Below are positions 19,220 to 27,147 of a stretch of DNA of 64,000 nt, in pieces; position 1 is the first letter of the stretch, and the number at the start of each line of letters is the position of its first letter. The stretch is from Catenovulum sp. 2E275. GTDB taxonomy: Bacteria > Pseudomonadota > Gammaproteobacteria > Enterobacterales > Alteromonadaceae. The stretch covers positions 1-64,000 of the forward strand of contig NZ_JAOPFU010000007.1 in assembly GCF_025515275.1 (NCBI RefSeq). Reading direction: 5' to 3'. Under the pieces are notes generated by a model. It was not told the DNA's origin. It saw only the letters and a list, made by a program, of their open reading frames with translations, and ran no database searches. The translations under genes and the position numbers were made by a program.

Positions 19220-20185
19220 CTATTCAGGAAATGTAAAAGCAAAATTAGCCTTTTGTTTATTACTATAATTTAAACCAAGATGAGCCGCTGTCCTTAGATT
19301 AACAGCAAGCTTAATTACCTTCATCGGTTTAACAATTGGCTTTTGTTGCACATCTAGTTGATTTAGTAAGTTTACTAACTCCATTCCAATAAATTTATTA
19401 TCTGGTACAGCAGCAAACAATGCACCTCGGCGAGCATGGTTTGGCTTACTTGAAAATACAACAACTTTATGACTCCAAGCTTTTTCTAAAATAATAGGAA
19501 CAATAATCTTATCATTTGCAGTAATGGGATCTAACGGTAACCAAATAGCTGTATCTGCTAAATTTGTAACTGAAAATAGATTATCGTATGCTTGAACAGC
19601 TTCTTGAATATTATTCACGCGAATAGCTTCTAACTGATATTCCATTTGAATAGCATCATTTTTGGCTTGCTCAACGTTCCAAGAAGAGGACGAGCTGTAT
19701 AAAACAATAATTTTTTTTACTGTTGGAGCTAAGCTCTTAAGAGAAGAAAATAGACTTTTAGGCGAAGCAACTAAACTAATACCGGAAAGTTCATCAGGTT
19801 GGATCGGCAATGCACCAACCACAACAGACTTGCTTTGATTTATCTGCTTAGCAACAATCCAACCACCTTTACCTAAAGCAATTACTTTATGAGTTTTAAT
19901 TTGTTTTTTAACGAACTCCGTTTCAAATTTATTAGCTAATTTTAGTTCTGAGATTTGGCCAGGAAACCCCTCTGCAATACCATCTCTAATTTGATTAAAG
20001 ATTTCATCGTAAGGAGGTTTTACAACAGGGTATACAACTGTTAATTCATCGGCTTTTAGTTGCAAGCTAAACAATAAAAATGTATTGGATATAAAAATCA
20101 CAAACCATTTAAATAGACTAAGCCACAAATTAACGCGAAACATATAGCTTGTAAAAACCCAAGGAAGGAAAGTTAAATAATTCAA
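19220..20185 (-). CDS. Periplasmic substrate-binding (ABC_sub_bind-like) sensor protein
   Basis: 321 residues. An N-terminal membrane or signal segment (KWFVIFISNTFLLFSLQLKA) ends at about residue 47, and the rest resembles the two-lobe periplasmic binding proteins of the TrpX/PF04392 type (KVIALGKGGWIVAKQINQS; VKKIIVLYSSSSSWNVEQA; TAIWLPLDPITANDKIIVP). No ABC permease or ATPase gene is near, so it is more likely a ligand sensor feeding the kinase 5 bases downstream than a transporter part. Similar orphan binding proteins beside TonB receptors and sensor proteins occur in marine gammaproteobacteria. The ligand is unknown. Confidence 0.72.
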   Translation of the reverse strand: MNYLTFLPWVFTSYMFRVNLWLSLFKWFVIFISNTFLLFSLQLKADELTVVYPVVKPPYDEIFNQIRDGIAEGFPGQISELKLANKFETEFVKKQIKTHKVIALGKGGWIVAKQINQSKSVVVGALPIQPDELSGISLVASPKSLFSSLKSLAPTVKKIIVLYSSSSSWNVEQAKNDAIQMEYQLEAIRVNNIQEAVQAYDNLFSVTNLADTAIWLPLDPITANDKIIVPIILEKAWSHKVVVFSSKPNHARRGALFAAVPDNKFIGMELVNLLNQLDVQQKPIVKPMKVIKLAVNLRTAAHLGLNYSNKQKANFAFTFPE

Positions 20186-20442
20186 AACTACACTATTTAA
20201 CCAAATTAGATATTATTTTTTTATTTTTCATTATATTAAAGTCTTTAAAACACATACAAGATACCAATAAAAATAGCATTTAATCACTACAATACAAGGC
20301 ATAAAATGTAGATATAGTTAGACCTTAATTATCCATGTGTTAATACAAGCTTTCAAGAATAGAGCCTTAATAATAAATATATTGAAAATATAGCTAATGA
20401 GCTTGCAATAGAGATTTAAGACACAAATTTAAAAATAAGAAA
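20186..20442. other. AT-rich intergenic region upstream of the binding-protein/kinase operon
   Basis: 257 very AT-rich bases between the binding-protein start and the tRNA. It must contain the promoter of the binding-protein/kinase pair, but no single convincing promoter or repeat was seen. Confidence 0.4.
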
Positions 20443-20519
20443 TGGCGCGCCCGGAGAGATTCGAACTCCCGACCAAGTGGTTCGAAGCCACCTACTCTAT
20501 CCAGCTGAGCTACGGGCGC
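20443..20519 (-). tRNA. tRNA-Arg (anticodon TCG)
   Basis: 77 bases reading on the minus strand. Acceptor arms GCGCCCG and CGGGCGC pair fully, the D-arm is TAGCTCAGCTGGATAGAG, the anticodon loop is CTTCGAA with TCG at positions 34-36, the T-arm is GGGAGTTCGAATCTCTC, and the 3' CCA is encoded. It reads CGA codons directly. No other tRNA is adjacent. It lies downstream of rho on the same strand. Confidence 0.95.
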
Positions 20520-20611
20520 ATTTTGAGGTTAACTCGAATAAGTTAACTGAAGCTGATTCTATCTATAATCTGCTAAGTTTCCAGCTTTTTTTGAAAATAA
20601 GCGGTTAACTG

Positions 20612-20651
20612 CTTAAAAATAAAGCGATTAAATCTCAGACTTAATCGCTTT
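20612..20651 (-). terminator. Rho-independent terminator after rho
   Basis: Arms AAAGCGATTAA (20621-20631) and TTAATCGCTTT (20641-20651) pair perfectly; on the minus strand the hairpin is followed by a T-rich run (TTATTTTTAAG). Lies 20 bases beyond the rho stop and before the tRNA. Confidence 0.75.
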
Positions 20652-20671
20652 TAAATTTTTATATCGGCAAA

Positions 20672-21934
20672 TTACTTTTGACGTCTCATTGCATCAAAAA
20701 ATTCATCGTTGGTTTTTGTCATTGATAATTTATCAATTAAAAATTCCATCGCATCTGTTTCTGTCATTTCATGAACTATTTTGCGTAAGATCCACATTTT
20801 TTGTAGTTCATCTTGACTGGTTAACAGTTCTTCACGACGCGTGCCTGAACGATTGAAGTCAATGGCTGGGAATACACGTTTTTCCGCAATTTTACGGTTT
20901 AAGTGAATTTCCATATTACCTGTACCTTTAAACTCTTCGTAGATCACTTCATCCATTTTAGAGCCGGTATCAATTAATGCAGTTGCAATAATAGTTAAGC
21001 TGCCGCCTTCTTCAACATTACGTGCAGCACCAAAGAAGCGCTTCGGTTTGTGCAGTGCGTGTGCGTCAACACCACCGGTTAATACTTTACCTGATGATGG
21101 AATAACAGTGTTGTATGCACGCGCTAAACGAGTAATTGAGTCTAATAAAATGACAACGTCTTTTTTATGCTCAACCAAACGTTTAGCTTTTTCAATCACC
21201 ATTTCAGCAACTTGTACGTGGCGGCTGGCTGGTTCATCAAAAGTAGAGGCAACGACTTCGCCTTTAACCAAACGCTGCATTTCTGTTACTTCTTCAGGTC
21301 GCTCGTCAATTAACAATACCATTAACTGGCACTCTGGGTGGTTAGCTGCAATTGCCTGTGCAATATTTTGCAGTAACATGGTTTTACCTGCTTTAGGCGG
21401 TGCAACCACTAAACCACGCTGACCTTTACCAATTGGCGAGGCTAAATCTAATACACGGGCAGTAATATCTTCGGTACTGCCGTTGCCTCGTTCCATGCGT
21501 AATCTTTCATTAGCATGTAGCGGGGTTAAGTTTTCAAATAAAATCTTATTACGCGAGTTTTCTGGCTTATCAAAGTTAACTTCGTTAATTTTTAATAATG
21601 CAAAATAACGCTCACCTTCTTTTGGTGGACGAATTTTACCGGCAATAGAATCGCCTGTGCGTAAGTTGAATCGGCGAATTTGCGAAGGAGAGACATAAAT
21701 ATCGTCAGGCCCCGCCAAAAACGACGAATCAGCAGATCGTAAGAAACCAAAACCATCTTGCAAAATCTCTAAGACACCATCACCAAAAATGTCTTCACCA
21801 CTTTTAGCGTGTTTCTTTAAAATTGCAAAAATAATATCTTGTTTGCGCAAACGCGCCATGTTGTCGAGTCCCATAGACTCTGCAAGTTGAACAAGCTCGT
21901 TAATGGGTTTGTTTTTGAGTTCCGTTAAATTCAT
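20672..21934 (-). CDS. rho: Transcription termination factor Rho
   Basis: 420 residues, the standard length. Hexameric RNA-dependent ATPase that ends transcription. N-terminal Rho_N domain ([20 protein letters not shown]), the cold-shock-like RNA-binding domain ([20 protein letters not shown]), the P-loop ([15 protein letters not shown]), the Walker B region ([16 protein letters not shown]) and the Q/R loops ([20 protein letters not shown]). C-terminus [17 protein letters not shown] is typical. trxA lies upstream on the same strand, as in E. coli. The 196-base gap between trxA and rho is where enterobacteria carry the autoregulatory leader; here it also contains the trxA terminator. Confidence 0.98.
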   Translation of the reverse strand: MNLTELKNKPINELVQLAESMGLDNMARLRKQDIIFAILKKHAKSGEDIFGDGVLEILQDGFGFLRSADSSFLAGPDDIYVSPSQIRRFNLRTGDSIAGKIRPPKEGERYFALLKINEVNFDKPENSRNKILFENLTPLHANERLRMERGNGSTEDITARVLDLASPIGKGQRGLVVAPPKAGKTMLLQNIAQAIAANHPECQLMVLLIDERPEEVTEMQRLVKGEVVASTFDEPASRHVQVAEMVIEKAKRLVEHKKDVVILLDSITRLARAYNTVIPSSGKVLTGGVDAHALHKPKRFFGAARNVEEGGSLTIIATALIDTGSKMDEVIYEEFKGTGNMEIHLNRKIAEKRVFPAIDFNRSGTRREELLTSQDELQKMWILRKIVHEMTETDAMEFLIDKLSMTKTNDEFFDAMRRQK

Positions 21935-22082
21935 ATTGGTGGGTTCTTATCTCAGAGACTGGCTGAAACAGTACAAGTACATAAATGATTTGATTAAAGT
22001 TTTAATGGAGTTTTCGGGAAGTTGGGAGTATTCCCAAAACAACTGTATGATAAGTTAGCACTTAAAGGAAAATAGATCCAGA

Positions 22083-22110
22083 AAAAAGAAGCTCTTTTTG
22101 AGCTTCTTTT
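22083..22110 (-). terminator. Terminator after trxA
   Basis: AAGAAGCTC and GAGCTTCTT separated by five T (22086-22108); on the minus strand followed by TTTTTTCTGG. About 20 bases after the trxA stop. Confidence 0.75.
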
Positions 22111-22130
22111 CAAATTAATTTAAAAACAAC

Positions 22131-22460
22131 TTATAAACTTTCGTCTAACCATTGTTTTAATTGTGTTTTAGACAAAGCGCCTACTTTAGTTGCAGCTACG
22201 CTTCCGCCTTTAAATAATAATAAAGTAGGGATACCACGAACACCATATTTAGCTGGTGATGCGTTGTTTTGATCAATATTTAGCTTACCAACAACAACTT
22301 TATCTTGATATTCAGTCGCAACTTCATCAAGAATAGGCGCAATCATTTTACAAGGGCCGCACCACTCTGCCCAAAAATCGACTAGGACTGGCTTTTCAGA
22401 ATTAATTACATCTGTTTCAAAGCTTGCGTCTGATAAAGTTAAAATAGCTTCAGAGCTCAT
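22131..22460 (-). CDS. trxA: Thioredoxin 1
   Basis: 109 residues from the ATG at 22460, chosen because a GGAG lies just before it and the sequence then matches thioredoxin from residue 1; the longer frame from 22541 adds 27 residues unlike the family. Redox site [15 protein letters not shown] at about residue 28, cis-proline loop [12 protein letters not shown]. Cytoplasmic disulfide reductase working with thioredoxin reductase. It shares a roughly 110-base divergent region with rhlB, the classic trxA-rho/rhlB-gppA neighbourhood. Confidence 0.97.
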   Translation of the reverse strand: MSSEAILTLSDASFETDVINSEKPVLVDFWAEWCGPCKMIAPILDEVATEYQDKVVVGKLNIDQNNASPAKYGVRGIPTLLLFKGGSVAATKVGALSKTQLKQWLDESL

Positions 22461-22567
22461 TGAGTTCTCCAGGTTTTGACGGCTTTTGCCGGTGAAAATA
22501 AAACAAAGTGTTTTTTTAATCGATTCAGATTCTTTTTGCAAGCTTAAACTGATATGCTTGGAACACT

Positions 22568-23839
22568 ATGACAATACAAACACACTTATCACAGGTTGAA
22601 TTTGCATCACTTTCGATGCACCCAAAAGTTCAACAAGCGTTAGCAGAAGCTAACTATAAACACTGCACTCCAATCCAAGCGCAGAGCTTACCTTTAGCTT
22701 TAGATGGACAGGATGTAGCCGGTCAAGCACAAACTGGCACAGGCAAAACAATGGCTTTTTTGGTTGCAGTTTTCAACCAGTTATTAAAGCGGGAAGTCCC
22801 GTCAGATAAGCCAGCCAGCCATGTTAGAGCAATTATTTTAGCGCCAACCCGAGAGCTAGTTGTACAAATTCATAAAGATGCAGCCTTGCTTGCAAAACAT
22901 ACAGGCTTAAAACTGGCACTGATTTATGGCGGTGACGGATATGACAGCCAAACTCAGCAGTTAGAAGCAGGTGCAGACATTGTAATTGGCACAACCGGAC
23001 GTATTATAGATTACTATAAGCAAGGTCTAATTAATCTAAGCAATGTTGAAGCAGTTGTCTTAGATGAAGCCGACAGAATGTTCGATTTAGGCTTTATAAA
23101 AGATATTCGTTTTTTATTCCGCCGCATGCCGCAGCCATCCGATAGATTAAATTTATTATTTTCTGCCACCTTATCTATGCGAGTGCAGGAATTAGCGTAT
23201 GAACACATGAATAGCCCAACTCATGTGCATATTGCGCCTGAAGAAATGACCAATAAACGGATCACCGAAGAGCTATTTTATCCGGCAAACGAACATAAAA
23301 TGTTGTTACTTCTGACTTTAATGGAAGAAGAATGGCCAGATAAAGCAATTGTATTCTCTAATACTAAACATGGCTGCGAAAGCATTTACCAATGGTTAAA
23401 AGCAGATGGTCATCGTGTTGGCCTATTAACTGGCGATGTACCGCAGAAAAAACGTTTGAACATTTTAGAGAAATTTACCAAAGGCCATTTAGATATATTA
23501 GTAGCCACAGATGTAGCCGCCCGCGGGTTACATATCCCATTGGTTACGCATGTATTTAACTACGACTTACCGGATGACAGAGAAGATTATGTTCATCGAA
23601 TAGGTAGAACAGGCCGCGCAGGTGCAACAGGCCATGCAATTAGTTTTGCCTGTGAAAAGTATGTTTATAACTTACCAGCAATCGAAGAATACATAGATCA
23701 CAGTATTCCGGTTTCTAATTATGATGCCAGCGCGTTATTAGACGATGTACCAACGCCAAAAATATCGCCAAAACGCAAAATGCAACGAGGTCGCCAGTCG
23801 GTTAACCGTAAACCGCATCATAATAAAACAAATAGATAG
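22568..23839 (+). CDS. rhlB: ATP-dependent RNA helicase RhlB
   Basis: 423 residues, DEAD-box helicase of the RNA degradosome. Visible motifs: Q motif ([13 protein letters not shown]), motif I ([12 protein letters not shown]), Ia (PTRELVVQI), Ib, II ([13 protein letters not shown]), III (LLFSATLS), and in the second RecA domain IV-VI ([37 protein letters not shown]). The basic C-terminal tail ([14 protein letters not shown]) is shorter than some homologues. DEAD-core gene at 22568 with gppA 38 bases beyond the stop. Divergent from trxA. The gene position next to trxA-rho fixes it as rhlB rather than rhlE or srmB. Confidence 0.95.
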   Translation: MTIQTHLSQVEFASLSMHPKVQQALAEANYKHCTPIQAQSLPLALDGQDVAGQAQTGTGKTMAFLVAVFNQLLKREVPSDKPASHVRAIILAPTRELVVQIHKDAALLAKHTGLKLALIYGGDGYDSQTQQLEAGADIVIGTTGRIIDYYKQGLINLSNVEAVVLDEADRMFDLGFIKDIRFLFRRMPQPSDRLNLLFSATLSMRVQELAYEHMNSPTHVHIAPEEMTNKRITEELFYPANEHKMLLLLTLMEEEWPDKAIVFSNTKHGCESIYQWLKADGHRVGLLTGDVPQKKRLNILEKFTKGHLDILVATDVAARGLHIPLVTHVFNYDLPDDREDYVHRIGRTGRAGATGHAISFACEKYVYNLPAIEEYIDHSIPVSNYDASALLDDVPTPKISPKRKMQRGRQSVNRKPHHNKTNR

Positions 23840-23877
23840 CACTTTATGTTGTAATTTTAAAAGGAAGCCAAGCCTAA

Positions 23878-25371
23878 ATGCCAGAGCAAAATTATCCGGT
23901 GTATGCCGCCATTGATTTAGGTTCAAATAGTTTTCACATGTTAATTGTTCGCTCGGTTGAAGGTAGCGTTCAAACAATCGGAAAAATAAAACGCAAAGTT
24001 CGTTTGGCTTCTGGATTACAACAAAATGGAACACTTGACCAAGCTGCAATGTTAAGAGGATGGGATTGTCTATCTTTATTTGCAGAGCGGCTTCAAGACT
24101 TACCGGTTCAAAATGTCAGAATTGTAGGTACAGCGGCGCTTCGCCTTGCGACCAATAAAGCTGAGTTTCTACAAACCGCAGAACAAATTCTTGGACACCG
24201 AATAGAAATTATCAGTGGCGAAGAAGAAGCTAAGCTGATCTATGTTGGTGTAGCACATACCTCTGGCACCTCTAAAACCAAATTAGTCATAGATATAGGT
24301 GGAGCAAGCACCGAAATTGTTGCCGGTGAGCGCTTTGAACCTAAAGTGGTTAATAGTTTAAATATTGGCTGTGTTACTTTCCGCAACCGCTTTTTTGCCG
24401 ATGGCAGTATCACCTTACGTAATTTTGAATTAGCCAGCGAAGCTGCGCAGGCTGAATTAAGTGGCAAAATCCAGCCTTATATGGCTTTTGGTTGGCAAGC
24501 TTGTTTAGGCGCATCCGGTACACCCCAAGCGATTCAAGAAATTTTAATTGCTCAGGGTGAAAATGAAATGATCACCCTCGACAAATTACAAGCCCTTAGG
24601 CAAGCCTGTATCGATTGCGGCGATATAGATAAATTAAGCCTACCTGGATTGTTAGAAGAAAGACGTCCGGTATTTGTCAGTGGTTTAGCCATTTTAATCG
24701 CCCTGTTTAAAGCTTTTCATCTTGATTATATGGTGGTTGCTGGCGGTGCACTACGCGAAGGTATAGTTTATGGAATGATCCCTTGCCTGCAAAATCAGGA
24801 TATTCGCAAACGTACTTTAACCAGTTTTATAGAAAGATATCGCCTCGATAAAGAGCAAGCATTAAGAGTGCGGGATATGGCTTTAAATATATATGATCAG
24901 CTACATATTCCTTGGTCGCTTGAACAACATGACAGTAAAGCAATTCTTGAAGCCGCGGCCATACTGCATGAAGTTGGTTTAACCGTTGACTTTAAATTTG
25001 CCAGTAAACACGGCGCTTATATTTTATCAAATACAGCGATTCCGGGGTTTAGTTTAGCTCAACGAAAACTATTAATTTCACTGGTACAAAACTATCGTGA
25101 AGATATTTTTATAAGCGAATTAAACCGACAAACCATGACAAGCCCAGTGTTAGCCGGGCAGTTAGCACGTATTTTGCGGCTTGCCGTTATTTTAACCATG
25201 CGCCGCAAAGACGAAGTTTTACCCAAAGTAAAAGCCAGTAGTCACCATATTAATGAGCTGGATATTCAATTTGAACAAAACTGGCTGGCAAATCATCCAT
25301 TAATGGAAAGCGAATTAAAACAAGAGCAAACTTATCAAAAAATGGTTAACTGGCAACTTAGCTTTAGTTAA
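23878..25371 (+). CDS. gppA: Guanosine pentaphosphate phosphohydrolase / exopolyphosphatase
   Basis: 497 residues, Ppx/GppA family of the ASKHA fold. It converts pppGpp to ppGpp and/or degrades polyphosphate. Motifs: AAIDLGSNSFHMLIVR (phosphate 1), AALRLATNKAEF, IISGEEEAKLIYVGVA, LVIDIGGASTEIVAG (phosphate 2) and a C-terminal HD-like helical domain (EAAAILHEVGLTVDF). It sits downstream of rhlB as in E. coli. Whether pppGpp or polyphosphate is the main substrate cannot be told from sequence. Confidence 0.93.
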   Translation: MPEQNYPVYAAIDLGSNSFHMLIVRSVEGSVQTIGKIKRKVRLASGLQQNGTLDQAAMLRGWDCLSLFAERLQDLPVQNVRIVGTAALRLATNKAEFLQTAEQILGHRIEIISGEEEAKLIYVGVAHTSGTSKTKLVIDIGGASTEIVAGERFEPKVVNSLNIGCVTFRNRFFADGSITLRNFELASEAAQAELSGKIQPYMAFGWQACLGASGTPQAIQEILIAQGENEMITLDKLQALRQACIDCGDIDKLSLPGLLEERRPVFVSGLAILIALFKAFHLDYMVVAGGALREGIVYGMIPCLQNQDIRKRTLTSFIERYRLDKEQALRVRDMALNIYDQLHIPWSLEQHDSKAILEAAAILHEVGLTVDFKFASKHGAYILSNTAIPGFSLAQRKLLISLVQNYREDIFISELNRQTMTSPVLAGQLARILRLAVILTMRRKDEVLPKVKASSHHINELDIQFEQNWLANHPLMESELKQEQTYQKMVNWQLSFS

Positions 25372-25611
25372 CAGCGTTGCTATTAAATTTTGAATAGCTA
25401 CTCATATATACTCATCTGTAGTTCGTTTTTTTGCCCGCTGACTCCTGTGATTTAATGGCGCAAGCGCCGCTTCACAAAGCGATTTACATCGAACAAACCT
25501 TTATACAAATACTACGAGTTGAGCTTTATATGAATAAAACGCTTTTTCCGATAATCCACATCGAATTAATCTGTTTTTAAACTTAAATGATAATGACTAC
25601 TATTAACACAT

Positions 25612-25627
25612 AGAGTTAATTAACTCT
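25612..25627. promoter_or_regulatory. 16-base perfect palindrome upstream of the DUF2061 gene
   Basis: AGAGTTAATTAACTCT (25612-25627), 31 bases before the DUF2061 start, in a 287-base gene-free stretch. Position and symmetry suggest a repressor site overlapping the promoter or transcript start. A GGCG-CAA-GCGCC hairpin lies further up at about 25455. Confidence 0.35.
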
Positions 25628-25658
25628 TCAATATTAAGTTAACCAAGAGGTCACTATC

Positions 25659-25871
25659 ATGATTAAAACAATTACTTTCGCAATTATGCACTTTTCAGTC
25701 GCTTTTACAGTTGCTTGGATTTTAACCGGAGATATTGTTGTAGGCGGTGTTGTTGCTATGGTTGAACCAGCCGTTAACACAGTTGCTTTTTACTTCCACG
25801 AAAAAGTTTGGACTCGTATTAAAGCTAAAGCACCCGCTCAAATAACACCTAAGGAAGCAGTATGTATTTAA
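25659..25871 (+). CDS. DUF2061 small membrane protein
   Basis: 70 residues matching the DUF2061 family: KTITFAIMHFSVAFTVAWILTGDIVVGG followed by VEPAVNTVAFYFHEKVW. Two membrane helices and a short basic cytoplasmic tail. The ribosome-binding site is AAGAGG. Function unknown; the family is common in marine bacteria. Its last codons overlap the start of the DUF4250 gene by 10 bases, so the pair is translated together. Confidence 0.85.
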   Translation: MIKTITFAIMHFSVAFTVAWILTGDIVVGGVVAMVEPAVNTVAFYFHEKVWTRIKAKAPAQITPKEAVCI

Positions 25872-26062
25872 CTAAATTTGAAACTATGGATATAAACTTA
25901 TTGTTGTCTATGGTGAATATGAAACTACGCAACGACTATGCAAATCTCGACGAGTTGTGTATTCAAAACGAAATTAATAAACAAAAGTTATGCGAGCGTC
26001 TAGCGCAAGCTAGTTTTGAATATCATCCAACATCTAACCAGTTTAGGTTGCAATCAGCATAA
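25862..26062 (+). CDS. DUF4250 protein
   Basis: 66 residues. The string NLLLSMVNMKLRNDYANLDE followed by LCIQNEINKQKLCERLAQ fits DUF4250, a small helical, cytoplasmic, probably nucleic-acid or protein-binding family of unknown role. The ATG lies inside the end of the DUF2061 gene. The 3' end overlaps the convergent membrane-protein gene by 20 bases. Confidence 0.75.
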   Translation: MYLTKFETMDINLLLSMVNMKLRNDYANLDELCIQNEINKQKLCERLAQASFEYHPTSNQFRLQSA

Positions 26063-26621
26063 AAGTGGCAAGCGCAAATAAACTGGTATAGCTTGCTCCG
26101 GCAACTACACACAGCCAATTAAAGCTGGTAAATTTATGATTTGCCCAACCTGTTGGATCATGCTCAGTATAATTAATTACTTTTTGCATTTTCACTATTG
26201 GTAGCAATGCACACACCGCAGACAAAACACCTAACCAAGTTAAATAAAACACCCCAGAGCTAATCAGAGCCACTGCACTTATCGACAATAAAATACAAGC
26301 CGCAGCCAAATGCCATGCACTAAAGCTCATTCTCACTTTTTCTTGTTTTGCTTTATTTTGAATACAATTAAATAAAACTGGCAAATAAAAAAAGCTGAAG
26401 ATAGCTCTAACCAGCGGATTACATTGCGCATATTTAGGATTATGTTGCTTTACCACACTCCAGTTTTTATAACTCCAATAAATCGTATAAAAACCAAATG
26501 TTATCATTAGTAAGGCAATTAACTTTTTAATTGAAACAACATAAAAAGTGTTATTAGCATGTCGCTTTTTATTTAAGCTATAAGCATGCGCTGGTGGAAA
26601 ATAAGCGGTTTGTTGAGGCAT
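26043..26621 (-). CDS. DUF4234-like integral membrane protein
   Basis: 192 residues. A soluble N-terminus is followed by a segment KLIALLMITFGFYTIYWSYK, which resembles DUF4234 proteins, then four further hydrophobic segments (about 80-98, 107-125, 126-143, 168-190). Soluble loops carry WSVVKQHNPKYAQCNP, with Trp/Arg/Lys near the membrane boundary. No enzyme motif. Convergent with DUF4250. Gene real by length and membrane pattern; family assignment tentative. Confidence 0.65.
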   Translation of the reverse strand: MPQQTAYFPPAHAYSLNKKRHANNTFYVVSIKKLIALLMITFGFYTIYWSYKNWSVVKQHNPKYAQCNPLVRAIFSFFYLPVLFNCIQNKAKQEKVRMSFSAWHLAAACILLSISAVALISSGVFYLTWLGVLSAVCALLPIVKMQKVINYTEHDPTGWANHKFTSFNWLCVVAGASYTSLFALATFMLIAT

Positions 26622-26777
26622 AGTAATATAAAACCTTAAAGGATTTTAAAATCAAAAATAACAACAAAAAATTAACACAAAGATTATAAGCACAACATCT
26701 AATTTACTCAACCTAAAAAGACAATTCTAAAAGCTTCAACTTATCTTTATTTTTGATTAAAAAACCACCACCTTTGC

Positions 26778-26805
26778 TTGCAAAGCAAATTTAAATCTGT
26801 ATAGT
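26778..26805 (+). promoter_or_regulatory. Promoter of deaD
   Basis: TTGCAA (26778-26783), a 16-base spacer, TATAGT (26800-26805). A perfect inverted repeat TTGCTT-GCA-AAGCAA (26775-26789) overlaps the -35 box. This would start transcription near 26812 and leave a leader of about 335 bases before deaD. Confidence 0.5.
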
Positions 26806-26811
26806 GCGCAC

Positions 26812-27147
26812 TCCCAGCCAATGGCTTTTCCAGTAAGGCAGATGATCTGCCCATCCATGAAGCACAGCATAAGTTGCCTGCACATGAGCAAAAGTAAAAG
26901 TCGCGCTGGTTCGTCGAGGTAGTAACGCTGCCCGTGTAACTGGTTATTCTGCGTCTGATTAAACCTGAATACCACAGTAGTTTGAAAGTGAATGCCCGAA
27001 CAAATAGCGAGCATAGTTAAAGCTACAACCACAACTGAAGACTGAGAGATGTTTCTCTTTATTCGAGATCCTTCAAGGGGATGTCTTCGTACGCGTTTAC
27101 CTCAGTCATAACCTGGTGTTATAAGCACCAATTGATAGAGAATATAT
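26812..27147 (+). ncRNA. Long structured 5' leader of deaD
   Basis: About 335 bases without a supported gene between the promoter and deaD. It contains hairpins GGCAGA-TGA-TCTGCC (26837-26851), GAAGAC/GTCTTC arms (27037-27042 and 27083-27088), GAGAgatgttTCTC nearby, and GGTG-TTATAAG-CACC about 20 bases before the ATG. Cold-shock helicase genes of this family often have long leaders that control their mRNA, so a cis-acting leader is likely; this is by analogy and by the predicted structure. Confidence 0.5.

Noticed and set aside
25585-25608. Fur-box-like sequence (TGATAATGACTACTATTA)
   Set aside because: Only a partial match to the 19-base consensus and no iron gene nearby.
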